64,000 nucleotides of DNA, from positions 14,326,875 through 14,390,874 of the forward strand of contig CM046863.1 in assembly GCA_025617745.1 (NCBI GenBank), in the 5' to 3' direction. The stretch is from Heliocidaris erythrogramma (lineage: Eukaryota; Echinodermata; Echinoidea; Camarodonta; Echinometridae). Both the position numbers and the translations under genes were made by a program. Under the pieces are notes generated by a model. The model was not told where the DNA came from and made no database searches. It saw only the letters and a program-made list of their open reading frames with translations. Below are positions 48,625 to 58,599 of the stretch, piece after piece (the stretch's first letter is position 1; each line of letters begins with the position of its first letter).

Positions 48625-49029
48625 GGGGGGGGGGGGGGGGGGGGGGGGGGCTTGTAACACGAGTATAACTAGTGAGTTGGCTGAAGTTAGACGTTTAAGA
48701 AGATCGATTACAAGAGGGTAAGTTGCGGGGCCTGTATCACGATATTGCCTCTTTTTAAACACATGCAAGCTAAATTCCACGTTCAGTTAGAAAATAAATG
48801 AGATTTCGTTATTTTAATTTTATCATAAACGACTGATGTGGAAGACTAGTTAACGCACCCTTTCGAGAAAAGCCCCCCCCCCCCCCGCTTGTTTCGTAAG
48901 GGTGCGTTAACGCGCCACTCCGTTCTCAATGCACCCTTTCGAGACAAGCGGGGGGGGGGGGGGGGGCTTTTCTCGAAAGAGTGCGTTGAACGCTCCCACC
49001 GCACCCTTTCGAGATAAGCCTTTTCACTA

Positions 49030-49696
49030 TTTCCCATCTTTATAATAACAAAATATTGCATATTGTGTCATTTTATGTTCTTTAAAACTTACCACAAATC
49101 TTTACAAATGAACAGAGGCTAGATCTAAAGATTAACAGATCGTATCAGCACTACTATATGGAGTCAGAGTGCGGGCCGGGGTTGCGCGATTACGTTTTAC
49201 AACTTTGCCTAGGCATATTTTCCAAAAATTGGAACGAAACGACCCGAGCTCACTCTAAGTATTGACTGAACTTGCGTACTGTACATGTACGTATGTTAGG
49301 CAACAATTTAGCACATACCTAAAACTCTTAGGCCCGTATTCTGAACTCCGGTCTAACTTAAACCCCAGTCTAAGTGTGGTTTAACTTTATACAGAAAGTT
49401 AGACTGCAGCAAGGAGTAGTTTAAGTCCGGTTTAACTTGTTTTCACACACGGCCACGCGCAGGATAATGTTTGCAGCTGAGGCGAAGAGTGATATTAACA
49501 AAGGTTTTAAAGTAGAGAAAGGTAAATTTACCTCCGTAAAGAGGAAAAACTTCCTTTTCTTTTTCTTTTTAGCTGGATCTAGGATGTAGGTTGGATCCAA
49601 CGTTACCGGCAGTATTCATGGCAAGCGCGGCCGTTATCACAGAACTGACTTTGCAACAATCTTTCGGCTCGCGCGCGAGCAAGCATAGCTCTTTAC
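49030..49696. other. unassigned sequence up to the gap
   Basis: Contains a stretch around 49330-49450 where GTCTAACTTAAACCCCAGTC and GGTTTAACTT repeat in both orientations, MITE-like. A TTTCTTTTTCTTTTTAG acceptor-like site lies at about 49571, but the frame after it is interrupted by the gap. Confidence 0.35.
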
Positions 49697-50196
49697 NNNN
49701 NNNNNNNNNNNNNNNNNNNNNNNNNNNNNNNNNNNNNNNNNNNNNNNNNNNNNNNNNNNNNNNNNNNNNNNNNNNNNNNNNNNNNNNNNNNNNNNNNNNN
49801 NNNNNNNNNNNNNNNNNNNNNNNNNNNNNNNNNNNNNNNNNNNNNNNNNNNNNNNNNNNNNNNNNNNNNNNNNNNNNNNNNNNNNNNNNNNNNNNNNNNN
49901 NNNNNNNNNNNNNNNNNNNNNNNNNNNNNNNNNNNNNNNNNNNNNNNNNNNNNNNNNNNNNNNNNNNNNNNNNNNNNNNNNNNNNNNNNNNNNNNNNNNN
50001 NNNNNNNNNNNNNNNNNNNNNNNNNNNNNNNNNNNNNNNNNNNNNNNNNNNNNNNNNNNNNNNNNNNNNNNNNNNNNNNNNNNNNNNNNNNNNNNNNNNN
50101 NNNNNNNNNNNNNNNNNNNNNNNNNNNNNNNNNNNNNNNNNNNNNNNNNNNNNNNNNNNNNNNNNNNNNNNNNNNNNNNNNNNNNNNNNNNNNNNN
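49697..50196. other. assembly gap (500 N)
   Basis: Exactly 500 unknown bases, probably a placeholder of unknown true length. Open frames drawn through it are meaningless. It could hide downstream exons of the death-domain/ZU5 gene and the 5' end of the CR1-like element. Confidence 1.
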
Positions 50197-50363
50197 ACGT
50201 TTTATTTCTAAAAAGCATTGTTATATCTTTATAATCATGTTAAAAGAACGTTAAAACCGAAGACATGGATATTATTTTGCAATGCAGACGTCAGATACTA
50301 GATAAGTCAGATACTGACAAACTGCGTGATTTGGAAAACTGATGTATCCCTAATAACATAATG

Positions 50364-50920
50364 AACAAAAGAGGGATCAAATTTGCTCACTTGAACGTTC
50401 ATAGCTTGTTCTATAACATTGATTTGCTAAAAATATTACTTCATAATGAACCTTTTGATGTAATATGTTTGAACGAGACATTGTGTGATTCTTAGTTACC
50501 AGATTGTAAACTAAACATAGATGACTTCGTTTTACTTGGTCAGGACCGAAATAGACGAGGTGGGAAGATTGCTGTTTACATCAGGGGCCGCGGAACGTCT
50601 TGGAAAGTGGAGGGGCTGAGTTTGGGGGGGGGGGAGGGGGGGGGGGGGGTTGGCTGCGTGTATACCACATTTTTTGCACTGCCATACGTTTGCACGTGTT
50701 TACTGAAAAAAGTGTGGGGGGGGGGGGGCTGAAGCCCACCCCCGGTTCCGCGATCCCTGTACATATTCCATAAATTTGATTTCAAGTTAAGGAATTGTTT
50801 GAATAGTTATGATCTGGAATGCTTATTGCTCGAGCTCTGTTATCCTCACAAACCCATATGTTAGTAGGATCAGTTTACAGACCACTTAATTCAACATTAA
50901 ATTATTTTGAAAAGCTTGAT
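50364..50920 (+). pseudogene. non-LTR retrotransposon endonuclease, broken
   Basis: From an ATG at 50364 the frame encodes KFAHLNVHSLFYNIDLLK and PFDVICLNETLCDS, then a stop, then DFVLLGQDRNRRGGKIAVYI. These are the N-HLNV-R/HSL, ET and DR-x-x-x-GG-x-x-Y motifs of the APE-type endonuclease of CR1/L2-like elements. It nicks target DNA to prime reverse transcription. A 178-bp MITE interrupts it at 50582; the same frame resumes after it (LECLLLELCYP). The sequence is then cut by the 4.5-kb element at 50923. The matching reverse transcriptase is at 55450. Confidence 0.8.
50577..50764. mobile_element. 178-bp MITE with 5-bp target duplication (copy 2)
   Basis: The element is 50582-50759, flanked by TACAT at 50577-50581 and 50760-50764. 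Ends CAGGGGCCGCGGAACG and complement of CAGGGATCGCGGAACC match the copy at 19895-20059, as does the central CATTTTTTGCACTG. Removing it with one TACAT rejoins the endonuclease frame, which confirms the borders. Confidence 0.92.
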
Positions 50921-52029
50921 TTAGTGTGGTACGGTATGTCACTGAAACAGCTCCCGTAGGACTTTTGTGCCAAAATTGATTTTGTTTGCATTTTTGGGTT
51001 CATTGGGGTCCAAGCTATCAGAAATTGCTGGGGTTCAAATTTTCTCGAACCTCACCCCCTCTCAGGGGGGGGGGGGGGGGGGGGGGTAGTTACCTATCAT
51101 GGGAACTCTTAAAATTTGGTGTGTCATTCACTTAATGACTGGTTTCACAAAACTTGAGTTGTTTTCTAGAACTGTGATTATCCCTCAACAGCCAGAAAGG
51201 TAATTTGAAGACTTTCAGTTGGATCAACCCTCCTACCAACCCACCCCATCCCCTACATACACACCCCCATTTATACCTTTGTCATTGTTCGGCCAGCCGT
51301 GCCGTTTTAAAGTGAAATATATACATAGAATTAAAGTACTTTTATTATTACCATATATATTTTCTAGATCATTTCCAAACACAAAGAGACACAAACAAAC
51401 ATACAGACAACTACTCATCTACCCCCCCCCCCCCCCACACACACACACCCTCACACCAAAAATTCATAGACAAGCGTGCTCGCTTTTATGTTTTACATTC
51501 ACTATGTATTCAGTATGTTAGAGATACTCAGGGGGAACATTCAACATTCTCCATTCTCATTTGACAATAATTATTAAGTATTAATATGTGTTAATGTGTA
51601 CACATACACACACACACAGGTTTACATGGCTTTACTTCCGAGGACAACTATTGTTCCTCTATTGTTACTCGTCCTCGGACAGTCGACGGAATAAGGCATA
51701 AATTCATTGTTCGACGTTCGAGGACTATTGTCCGCCTTCCGAGGACCATTGTTGTCATGATTTTTTTTTTGTTCTCTGTCCGAAAATGTCCTCGGACATA
51801 ATGCTAAACAAACGCACCCTCCCTCCCAGTTGCACATGCTCATACACACCCAAACACACCAAACATTCACAGATAAGCCCGCAAGCACGCACACATTCCT
51901 ACATAATTGCGCTCCTCTGTGAGGACAATCGTTATTGTTTCCAGCTCTTCTGTTGTAAATGTTGATTTGTTCCTTGGTCTTGACAAGTTTGACAGAATAA
52001 AGACACCTATTTTGCAGCAATGTTGGCAT

Positions 52030-54590
52030 TGAGATTCCAGGCCTACAAGAAGAGGAAACGAAATCTCATTTCTCAAGATTTCACTCATACTGGGCTCATG
52101 TGAACCACCTTACAACAGATGACAACAGGGAAATCATCCAAACTGAACCTCAGCTGTAAGATGAAGAGATGCCAACTGATGCAGAGTCTTCAAATGATTA
52201 GGAAACTGAGCCTTCTAACGACAAGGATGAAGCTGGGTCTTCAAAGGACAGGGAGGAATTAGAGAAAAAACAGACGCTGTCGTGATCATCAAAAAGCAGA
52301 ATGAAGAAATCAGATAAACTAGCAAACAATTATGTTCTTCTAACATGAGCTGCAACTAGGTCCTTATCGTCTCAATCCTCACACCCTAGAACGGCTACAA
52401 ACAAAGCGGTGATTGCCCCATTATTCAAGACATCGCCAACTGATTATGGGACCCTCTATACTGTTCTTCAGTTATCCCAGGGAATATCTGCGACTGTCGT
52501 TGGCCCTCACAGAAGGACATTGATAACGCTAGATATCGATCTTTATACTACCAAGCGTTGAAGATTCAGCAGTCGGTGGGAAACACCAACTGGATCTTAA
52601 GAGCTGGAGCTCTCCACGTTGCCTTCGCTGCGTTACATGCTCTTGGCAAAACCATCGATGGTAGCGGTCTGGACACGTGTGCTATCGAATGTGGTGCATA
52701 CACCTCAGCATCTCTTCGCAGGATCTTTGGCGGTAAAGCTTACAAGCGTAGCCTGCAATCATGATGTTGCTCTTTGATGCCATACTATCAGATCTTCCCA
52801 AAGGTCCAATTCTCATCCATTGCAATACCTCTAAAAGAAAAACTTCATGAACGTGACCCAGAGATGTTGGAGATCTTTGAAGAAATCTAATCCTGGTACT
52901 CAAGCAATGTCAAACCGCTTGAAGAAGCTGAAGACCTTGGCGATTTTGCCCAGTTCTTGACCCAGTATCTTAACCAGGTGGTGAGTCTTCCACATTTCAT
53001 TAGTTCCTGTCGATCAGGGGACTGGAAGGATTACTTGTCCTCACTAAAAGACCAACTTCCCCACCGGTTGAAATGATGCAGGAAGAGGTTCCGGTTACCG
53101 TAGAATATGAGATAACGCAGGACCCTTCTGCAGCAGCCCAACAACCTAACCTCTTGCATGATCTTCCTATCAAGGTGCTGATAATTGACACCATGGGTGT
53201 ACTTCTAGGCATGAAAAAGACACCTGCCATGCATAAGATATCAAAATGCGTTCTTCTTCTTATTTCGTATGAAGTAGTAGTGTTATACATCAGGCTATTT
53301 ATTGAAGCTTGGTAAGTCAGTTGATATGTGCGTCCTTTGGGCTTGATAAGTCAGTCATCCTGTCAGGGGTGTTGGAAGTCGGGGCAGTTGTAGATAATAT
53401 GGTCTGCCGTCTGCTCATAGACCATATTATCTACAACTGCCCCGACCTCTAACCCCCTGAAAGGATGATGGCTAGCTATGATGAAGGTCATTATAGAACA
53501 AGACTCGACAAAAGAGGGCAACTACATCTGTAGAATACGAGATACGCCCAGAAATGAAGCTCACAATGTCCATCATGGAGCTCCTATCTTCATCGTCAAC
53601 CAAGAAGAAGCTGACGTGCCTGTTAGTCCAAGGGCTGTTTGGTTTACCTCTCACAGAACACAGACAGCCCTTTCAAGCTAGTGGTTGTGTATGATACCTA
53701 TCATCAAAGGACATAATTTTGAGGAGGCGCACACACATGAAGAGGCTGATATACCCTGATTCCTAATCAAGTCATTGCCACTACTGCTAGTGGTGCCTTG
53801 CGAGAAATTACTGTCTGGTCACCTGACCCTGATGTCCTCCTTCTCTTAATTCATCTAGCATCTTGTGGAAGCAATGCAGGGCCCACTTCCCTATAATTTT
53901 CTACAGGCAAGGGTACAAAGAAACGAGAAATAGATGTGCTGGAGCGGGTTCAAGTCATTGGATATAAAAAATGTCAAGGCCTCCTTGGACTTCATATTTT
54001 TTCTGGTGCTGACGAGGGAGGAAAGTTTGTTGGGATATCCAAGAAGACATGGATCAATGCCTACTTAAAGCTTGATGATGATGATGATCCTGCCATTATC
54101 TTCTTCAAAGAACTGGGCGAGGGTTCTATTCCAACTGAGCTTAGCAGTGGAGAGCTTCCAACAAAGATGAAGGCACTAGAGCATTTCATATGTCGTGTTT
54201 ACTCTTCATCAGGTCCAACAACCCTGATATCACTGGGAACTGTTCCGATCAAAGAACCTGAAGGTGAGATGTTATCTCCAATCATGTAGCATTACTACCT
54301 CACATCCCCCGTGTCAATAATTAACACGATGCAAGATAAATTATACAACACTAATTGCCCAGTGCTTCCTCCTATCGAAGAGAATGTATGGTATTCAGAG
54401 AATGGAGGATGTCTTCCACCACGGGCAGTACTTGAACTCATAGAATGTGGCTGCAAAGCAGGATGTAAGGGACGATGTAGCTGCTCCAACAACGATTTGC
54501 CTAGCTGCACTCCTCTCTGCAAATGCTATGTGAAAAGCGGACAAGGGAGGATGCTCCAGATAGTGGCAGCGACTGACTTTTACTTATGAA
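52030..54590 (+). pseudogene. decayed intronless gene of an unnamed EEAD / Cys-rich multicopy family
   Basis: Collinear fragments appear in shifting frames with stops: TLITLDIDLYTTK (about 52525), WILRAGALHVAFAALHALGK (52590), DGSGLDTCAIECGAY (52658), SCRSGDWKDYLSSLKDQLP (53010), NQEEADVP (53598), THEEADIP (53733), ITVWSPDPDVLLLLIHLASC (53805), CQGLLGLHIFSGADEGGKF (53973), then a Cys-rich C-terminus ECGCKAGCKGRCSCSNNDLP and SCTPLCKCY (54440-54530). I recognise this motif order (GDW, EEAD, SPDxDV, HxFxGxD, CxC-rich end) from unnamed multicopy invertebrate proteins. Their biochemical role is unknown to me; the acidic positions invite comparison with PIN-like nucleases, but that is only a guess. 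At least five frame breaks make this copy inactive. It lies wholly inside a TIR element, which may explain how the family spreads. Confidence 0.65.
53345..53470. repeat. about 50-bp inverted repeat inside the pseudogene
   Basis: GGGGCAGTTGTAGATAATAT with GGTCT is mirrored after a 13-base loop; outer parts (TCATCCTGTCAGGGG / CCCCCTGAAAGGATGA) also match with mismatches. Confidence 0.9.
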
Positions 54591-54780
54591 CATTTCTTGT
54601 TGTCATGGTAACCACGAAGTAGGTGGTTTCCCCTTTTCTCGATCTTATTTTCTTTTTTTTTGTTTATAACTGGAAAACTGTTCCTAAATGATTCTTTAAT
54701 TTAGACAGATATTGTGTCATGTACACCTATTTGTGAAACAAATAGCTTAACTTGTTTGTTTGTTTGTTTGTTGCTTTGTT

Positions 54781-54811
<31 letters not shown>

Positions 54812-55449
54812 TGGGCATAGTAACAAAACAAAATGATCGCATTTTAGTATGGTTTTGCGTTTGAAAATTAATACATATAAAATTTGTCAGCTATGCGATT
54901 CATTGATGCAATTGCAGTGCCTAGAAGTTGATATTTGAAAGAATTGTTTTATTATCATCTAAAGGTGTTTGGTGCCATCTGTTGTTTTAGTAAGTTATTC
55001 CTTTCCACTAATTATTTCAAAATTATAGCCCAAAAGAAAGAAGGCCACAATATTTTTGTAATATTTCCCCGTTTTTCACCATTTTTTCGCAAAGTGCGTC
55101 CCCCTACGGTAAAAGTGAAAAAGTTTTGGAACGCAATATATTTGAAAATGAATTCTTATACACCTCAGACAACTTTATAGTGTAACTGGCTAAAAAATAT
55201 GTGAATTAGGGTGGAAGACACCAAATTTCCCTATTGGGCTTTATACAAGCTAATATGGCGCCCAAAAAGGACCCCCCCCCCCCCCCCCCAAGGAAGTGAA
55301 GGAGGGGTCTGAAAATTTGAACCCCATTATTTTTTGGCCCATTTGGACCCTTTTGAAGCCAAAACAGCCAAAAAGTCAATTTTGGCAAAAAAATCCTACG
55401 GGATGACATACCATACCGCACTATAGTAAGCAAGATTCTAGAAAAAGCT

Positions 55450-56709
55450 GTGCATTTCCAACTATGTGATTTTCTCGACAAATATGAAATATTGTGTGCT
55501 AACCAATCAGGTTTTCGTCCCCTTCACTCTACTGCAACAGCTCTTATGAAATTAGGTAACCATTGGTTATTCAATTTTGATAACAATGAATTAACAGGTG
55601 TTGCTTTCATTGATTTGAGGAAAGCATTTCACACTGTTGATCACGATATTCTGTTACATAAACTGAAAGCCATTGGACGTTCTGATAGGAGTGTTCAGTG
55701 GTTTGTATCATATCTGTTTAACCGAGAACAGGCGGTTTGTTTTAAAGGGACCACTTCAAGTTCCTCAAAAATTGTGATGGGTGTCCCACAAGGTTCAGTT
55801 CTTGGGTCACTTCTTTTTTCTATCTACATTAATAGCTTACCAAAATGCATTGATGAAGGTATTGTTGATATGTATGCCGACGACACCACTCTAACAGTTA
55901 ACGGAAGAAGTGTTGCAGAAGTAGAGCGAAAGCTAACAAAAGGTTTAGAAAATGTTATTTCGTGGGTAACAAAAAACCGTCTAGTTCTTAATGCTGATAA
56001 GACAAATGTGATGCTTATTGGACCACGATCAATTCTTAATAGTGTAAAGGATTTTTCTGTCACACTAAACGGCAGTTGTCTGAAAAGAGTTAAAGTTGCC
56101 AAGTGTCTAGGTGTCATGATCGATGCGGAGTTGCGATGGACGGAACATGTGGAAAAAGTTATTAAGACTGCTCAAAAAGATATTAGTGTAATTAAGCGAG
56201 CAAAAAGTTATGTTCCAACCAGGTCTCTGAAACTTCTATATAATTCCATCGTCCTTCCTCATTTTTATTATTGTTCCTCTGTTTGGTCCGAAAGATTTCA
56301 AAGACAAACTATTAAACTACAAAAGGTTCAAAAACGGGCTGCCCGTATAGTGTTGGGAGAAGGATTCGATGTATCCTCAAAAGATATGTTTAGTCGGTTA
56401 GGTTGGATGAATATTCAGACACGTTTCCAGTTTGGACGTGCAGTGATGATGTATAAAGCAATGCATGGCGTGGCACCAGAATACTTAAAAAAAGATTTAC
56501 ATGTCAGCTCTCTACATGATCACAGCACAAGACATGCTGTAAGAGATACATTGCGTGTACCTAAATTTAGGACGGACACATACAAACATAGTCCCCTAAT
56601 ATCTGGAATTGCAGTATGGAACCAACTTGAAACTTCTATCAAAATGTTGCCTACTTTAAACAGTTTCAAATACACTCTAAAAGCTCTGTTATCAGCAGAG
56701 GAGATGTAA
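55450..56709 (+). CDS. CR1-like reverse transcriptase ORF (C-terminal part of ORF2)
   Basis: The open frame from about 55430 gives 419 residues after the first Met, but the true protein is longer: its N-terminal endonuclease and early reverse transcriptase are cut off by the 4.5-kb insertion. In order: SGFRPLHSTATALMKL, domain A FIDLRKAFHTVDHD (first Asp kept, the usual AFD Asp is His), domain B MGVPQGSVLGSLLF, domain C YADDTTL intact. Then come LGVMIDAELRWTEHV and YYCSSVWSERF, and the CR1/L2-type tail RLGWMNIQTRFQF ... YKAMHGVAPEYL. The enzyme copies element RNA at nicked target DNA. Lack of stops over 1.26 kb means recent insertion. Confidence 0.9.
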   Translation: MHFQLCDFLDKYEILCANQSGFRPLHSTATALMKLGNHWLFNFDNNELTGVAFIDLRKAFHTVDHDILLHKLKAIGRSDRSVQWFVSYLFNREQAVCFKGTTSSSSKIVMGVPQGSVLGSLLFSIYINSLPKCIDEGIVDMYADDTTLTVNGRSVAEVERKLTKGLENVISWVTKNRLVLNADKTNVMLIGPRSILNSVKDFSVTLNGSCLKRVKVAKCLGVMIDAELRWTEHVEKVIKTAQKDISVIKRAKSYVPTRSLKLLYNSIVLPHFYYCSSVWSERFQRQTIKLQKVQKRAARIVLGEGFDVSSKDMFSRLGWMNIQTRFQFGRAVMMYKAMHGVAPEYLKKDLHVSSLHDHSTRHAVRDTLRVPKFRTDTYKHSPLISGIAVWNQLETSIKMLPTLNSFKYTLKALLSAEEM

Positions 56710-57757
56710 GTTGTGAACTATATGGGGATATTATGCATAGCAACTTCTTTGGTATATGTGTTGTTAATTAATTATTTCCCCCTCATTTTGATGTGTGGTT
56801 ATCATCCATATTTTAATTTGATTATTTCACAGTTTACAATGCTAATAATCCTTAATTTAAAATTCGATTCGAAAATTCTTGTAAATAGTCAATGAATATT
56901 ACTGAATGATTACTTAACTAATGAGGATACCGATTAATGTGTATTATACGTGTTTATGCTTGTATATTTATATATGTGACCCGACGCCTCAAAACCTACA
57001 ATAAGTCGCCAAAATTATTTTTTTTGTTGTATACATTTCCTGAAAGTAGAGATTCCCAGCTTTCCAATGGTATATCACTTGCCTAGTTTGCTTTATGATA
57101 ACACCTTTAAATATCACATTTAGAATCAGTAAGTAACCGGCAATCAATAACTCCTATTCAGAGAAAATGGCCTTTAGTTCGGAACAAAAGAGTGCTAAAC
57201 CTTCCCTCTCTGTGTGCGCCCAAGTAAAACTGGGTATTCAAATGGCCATATCAACCCGTATGAAGGGATTATCAGATTTGGCTGAATTTTGGCAAGCTGC
57301 TCCAGGAGGACCTATTCATTACTCACTCCAAAAATCAATTTAATACCTTTAGAGGTAAAGTAGTAATATGACATTGAATGAAAGTATTACAAAAGCTCTC
57401 CAAACATCGATTAGCTCGACAGGTGAAAAAAGGAGTCGTTTTAAAATGCCCCCAAAACATATTTCTAAGTCGAATTACGACTTACAAACTTGAGACATGA
57501 TAGGATGATAATGAAACTACCCATTTATATCAAAAAAAGAAAATCGACTGATCCAAGCAAATTTGCTATTTTGAGCTGTTTGCTACGTTGTGGTCCGTGC
57601 GACTTATTGTAGGTTTTGAGGCGGCGGGTCACATATATTAATTATTGTTGATGTTATTTGTTTTATTGTTACCAAACAGGGCCTCATGGAAGACCACCAA
57701 ATTGGTGATATGAGCCACCCTGTATAAATATCAGAAATAAATAAATAAATAAATAAC
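56710..57757 (+). mobile_element. 3' end of the CR1-like element with AATAAATA tail
   Basis: After the stop, AT-rich 3' UTR is split by a 661-bp MITE (56974-57634). It ends GGGCCTCATGGAAGACCACC ... TATAAATATCAGAAATAAAT followed by AAAT repeats at about 57757. The same terminal block closes the second element at 60688-60775, which fixes the 3' end. Confidence 0.85.
56974..57634. mobile_element. 661-bp MITE with ATGTGACCCGNCGCCTC ends
   Basis: Ends match 34281-34750 in inverted fashion, and internal segments (GGTATTCAAATGGCC, AAGTCGAATTACGACTTA or complement) are shared. It has an extra segment of about 190 bp compared with the 34-kb copy. Confidence 0.9.
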
Positions 57758-57944
57758 AAAAGAGAAAAAAAGTTCCCACATTATGAATTCGTTTCTTGTG
57801 TCACAGCTTAACCATGTTTGATTTCATATTTATTTTTCAATAGTGAATTGAAGTACGGCATGTAGCTTCTCATTGTTTATCATTTCAATTGTATTGTTGA
57901 TTTTATAATTACTGTATATTAAAAATGGAAGGCACTGATTGGCC

Positions 57945-58200
57945 AATACTGGTAAGTCGTCAAAAATCCATATCATGAATATATTAACATACATGAACAA
58001 ATTAAGTGTACTTGACCTCTCTCAATGCGCATGCTCGTCGCTGACCCGCGTTTTTGTTTTTGTTGCATGAAGAGCATGTACGGATGCTGGGAGCATCTTA
58101 AGAAATGAATAATTCATAGTATGTTAACGAGGGCTTCGGGCGCGTTCAGATCGTGTTCAAATGTCTCTGACAAAATGGCGGAGCTTTAGGGGCCTGCCCC
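57945..58200 (+). promoter_or_regulatory. dispersed promoter-like repeat, copy B
   Basis: GATTGGCC near 57945, CTTGACCTCTCTCAATGCGC at about 58011, GAGGGCTTCGGGCGCGTTCA and CAAAATGGCGGAGCTTTAGG follow in the same order as at 22905-23095. It sits just beyond the CR1-like tail. Function unproven. Confidence 0.35.
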
Positions 58201-58599
58201 AGCAATTATTTAAGGGAGTCGCCGTAGACTCTCGTTAGTGTGTAGTCCGACAAGTTTTTTTTCACAGCCAAGGATAGTAACGCCGCCCTGAGTGGGCCTA
58301 ACTTACAGGCGAATAGATCTAGACCTAGAGAGTAATAAGTGTCTGTTCTGGGGATTTATTTTAAAAATTCTGATATTTTTCGATTCTATCCCAGTACAGA
58401 CAGTAGTTCGTTACCGCAGGCCTCAGTAGAGGCTCATGCGAGTGCTAACCACTCAGAGCACTCATTTCAAAGATGATTTTTAGGTCTAGTTCGTACAAAA
58501 TGTGAATTTGTACGGAATGCATTTAATAAGTTTACTTTTGAGACGCTGAAAAGGTTTTCATTTAATGAAAATCATAAAAATGAATACTTTACCGAGGTA

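Larger units (their letters stand above)
45976..49028. mobile_element. 3.0-kb TIR element with 7-bp target duplication
   Basis: The element runs 45983-49021 with AGGCTTATCTCGAAAGGGTG at one end and its complement at the other. It is flanked by TTTCACT (45976-45982 and 49022-49028). Inverted arms extend about 370 bp: from the CGAAAGGGTGCG repeats through CTAGTTATACTCGTGTTACAAG to GGTTGCGCGGGG. In the right arm a GACGTC-rich MITE interrupts this last stretch. Between the arms (46355-47888) lie GCAAGGGAGGGG tandem repeats and TTTA/poly-T/poly-G tracts. No transposase ORF. Confidence 0.88.
50923..55422. mobile_element. 4.5-kb TIR element carrying a decayed multicopy gene
   Basis: AGTGTGGTACGGTATGTC at 50923 and its near-complement GACATACCATACCGCACT ending at 55422 are terminal. 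CCCGTAGGACTTTTGTGCCA with GCCAAAATTGA continues the match, and GGGGTTCAAATTTTC with poly-G or poly-C marks the inner end (to about 51085 and from 55262). TA borders both ends, a possible TA target duplication. It interrupts a CR1-like element between endonuclease and reverse transcriptase. Inside are microsatellites, AGGACATTGTTGTC-like repeats (51640-51800) and the gene remnant at 52030-54590. Confidence 0.8.

Noticed and set aside
49591..50218. ORFs of 193-206 codons across the gap
   Set aside because: Almost all residues are unknown; they are only the N run.
54311..54589. Separate small Cys-rich secreted protein or toxin
   Set aside because: No signal peptide, and the preceding fragments show it is the C-terminal part of the EEAD-family pseudogene.
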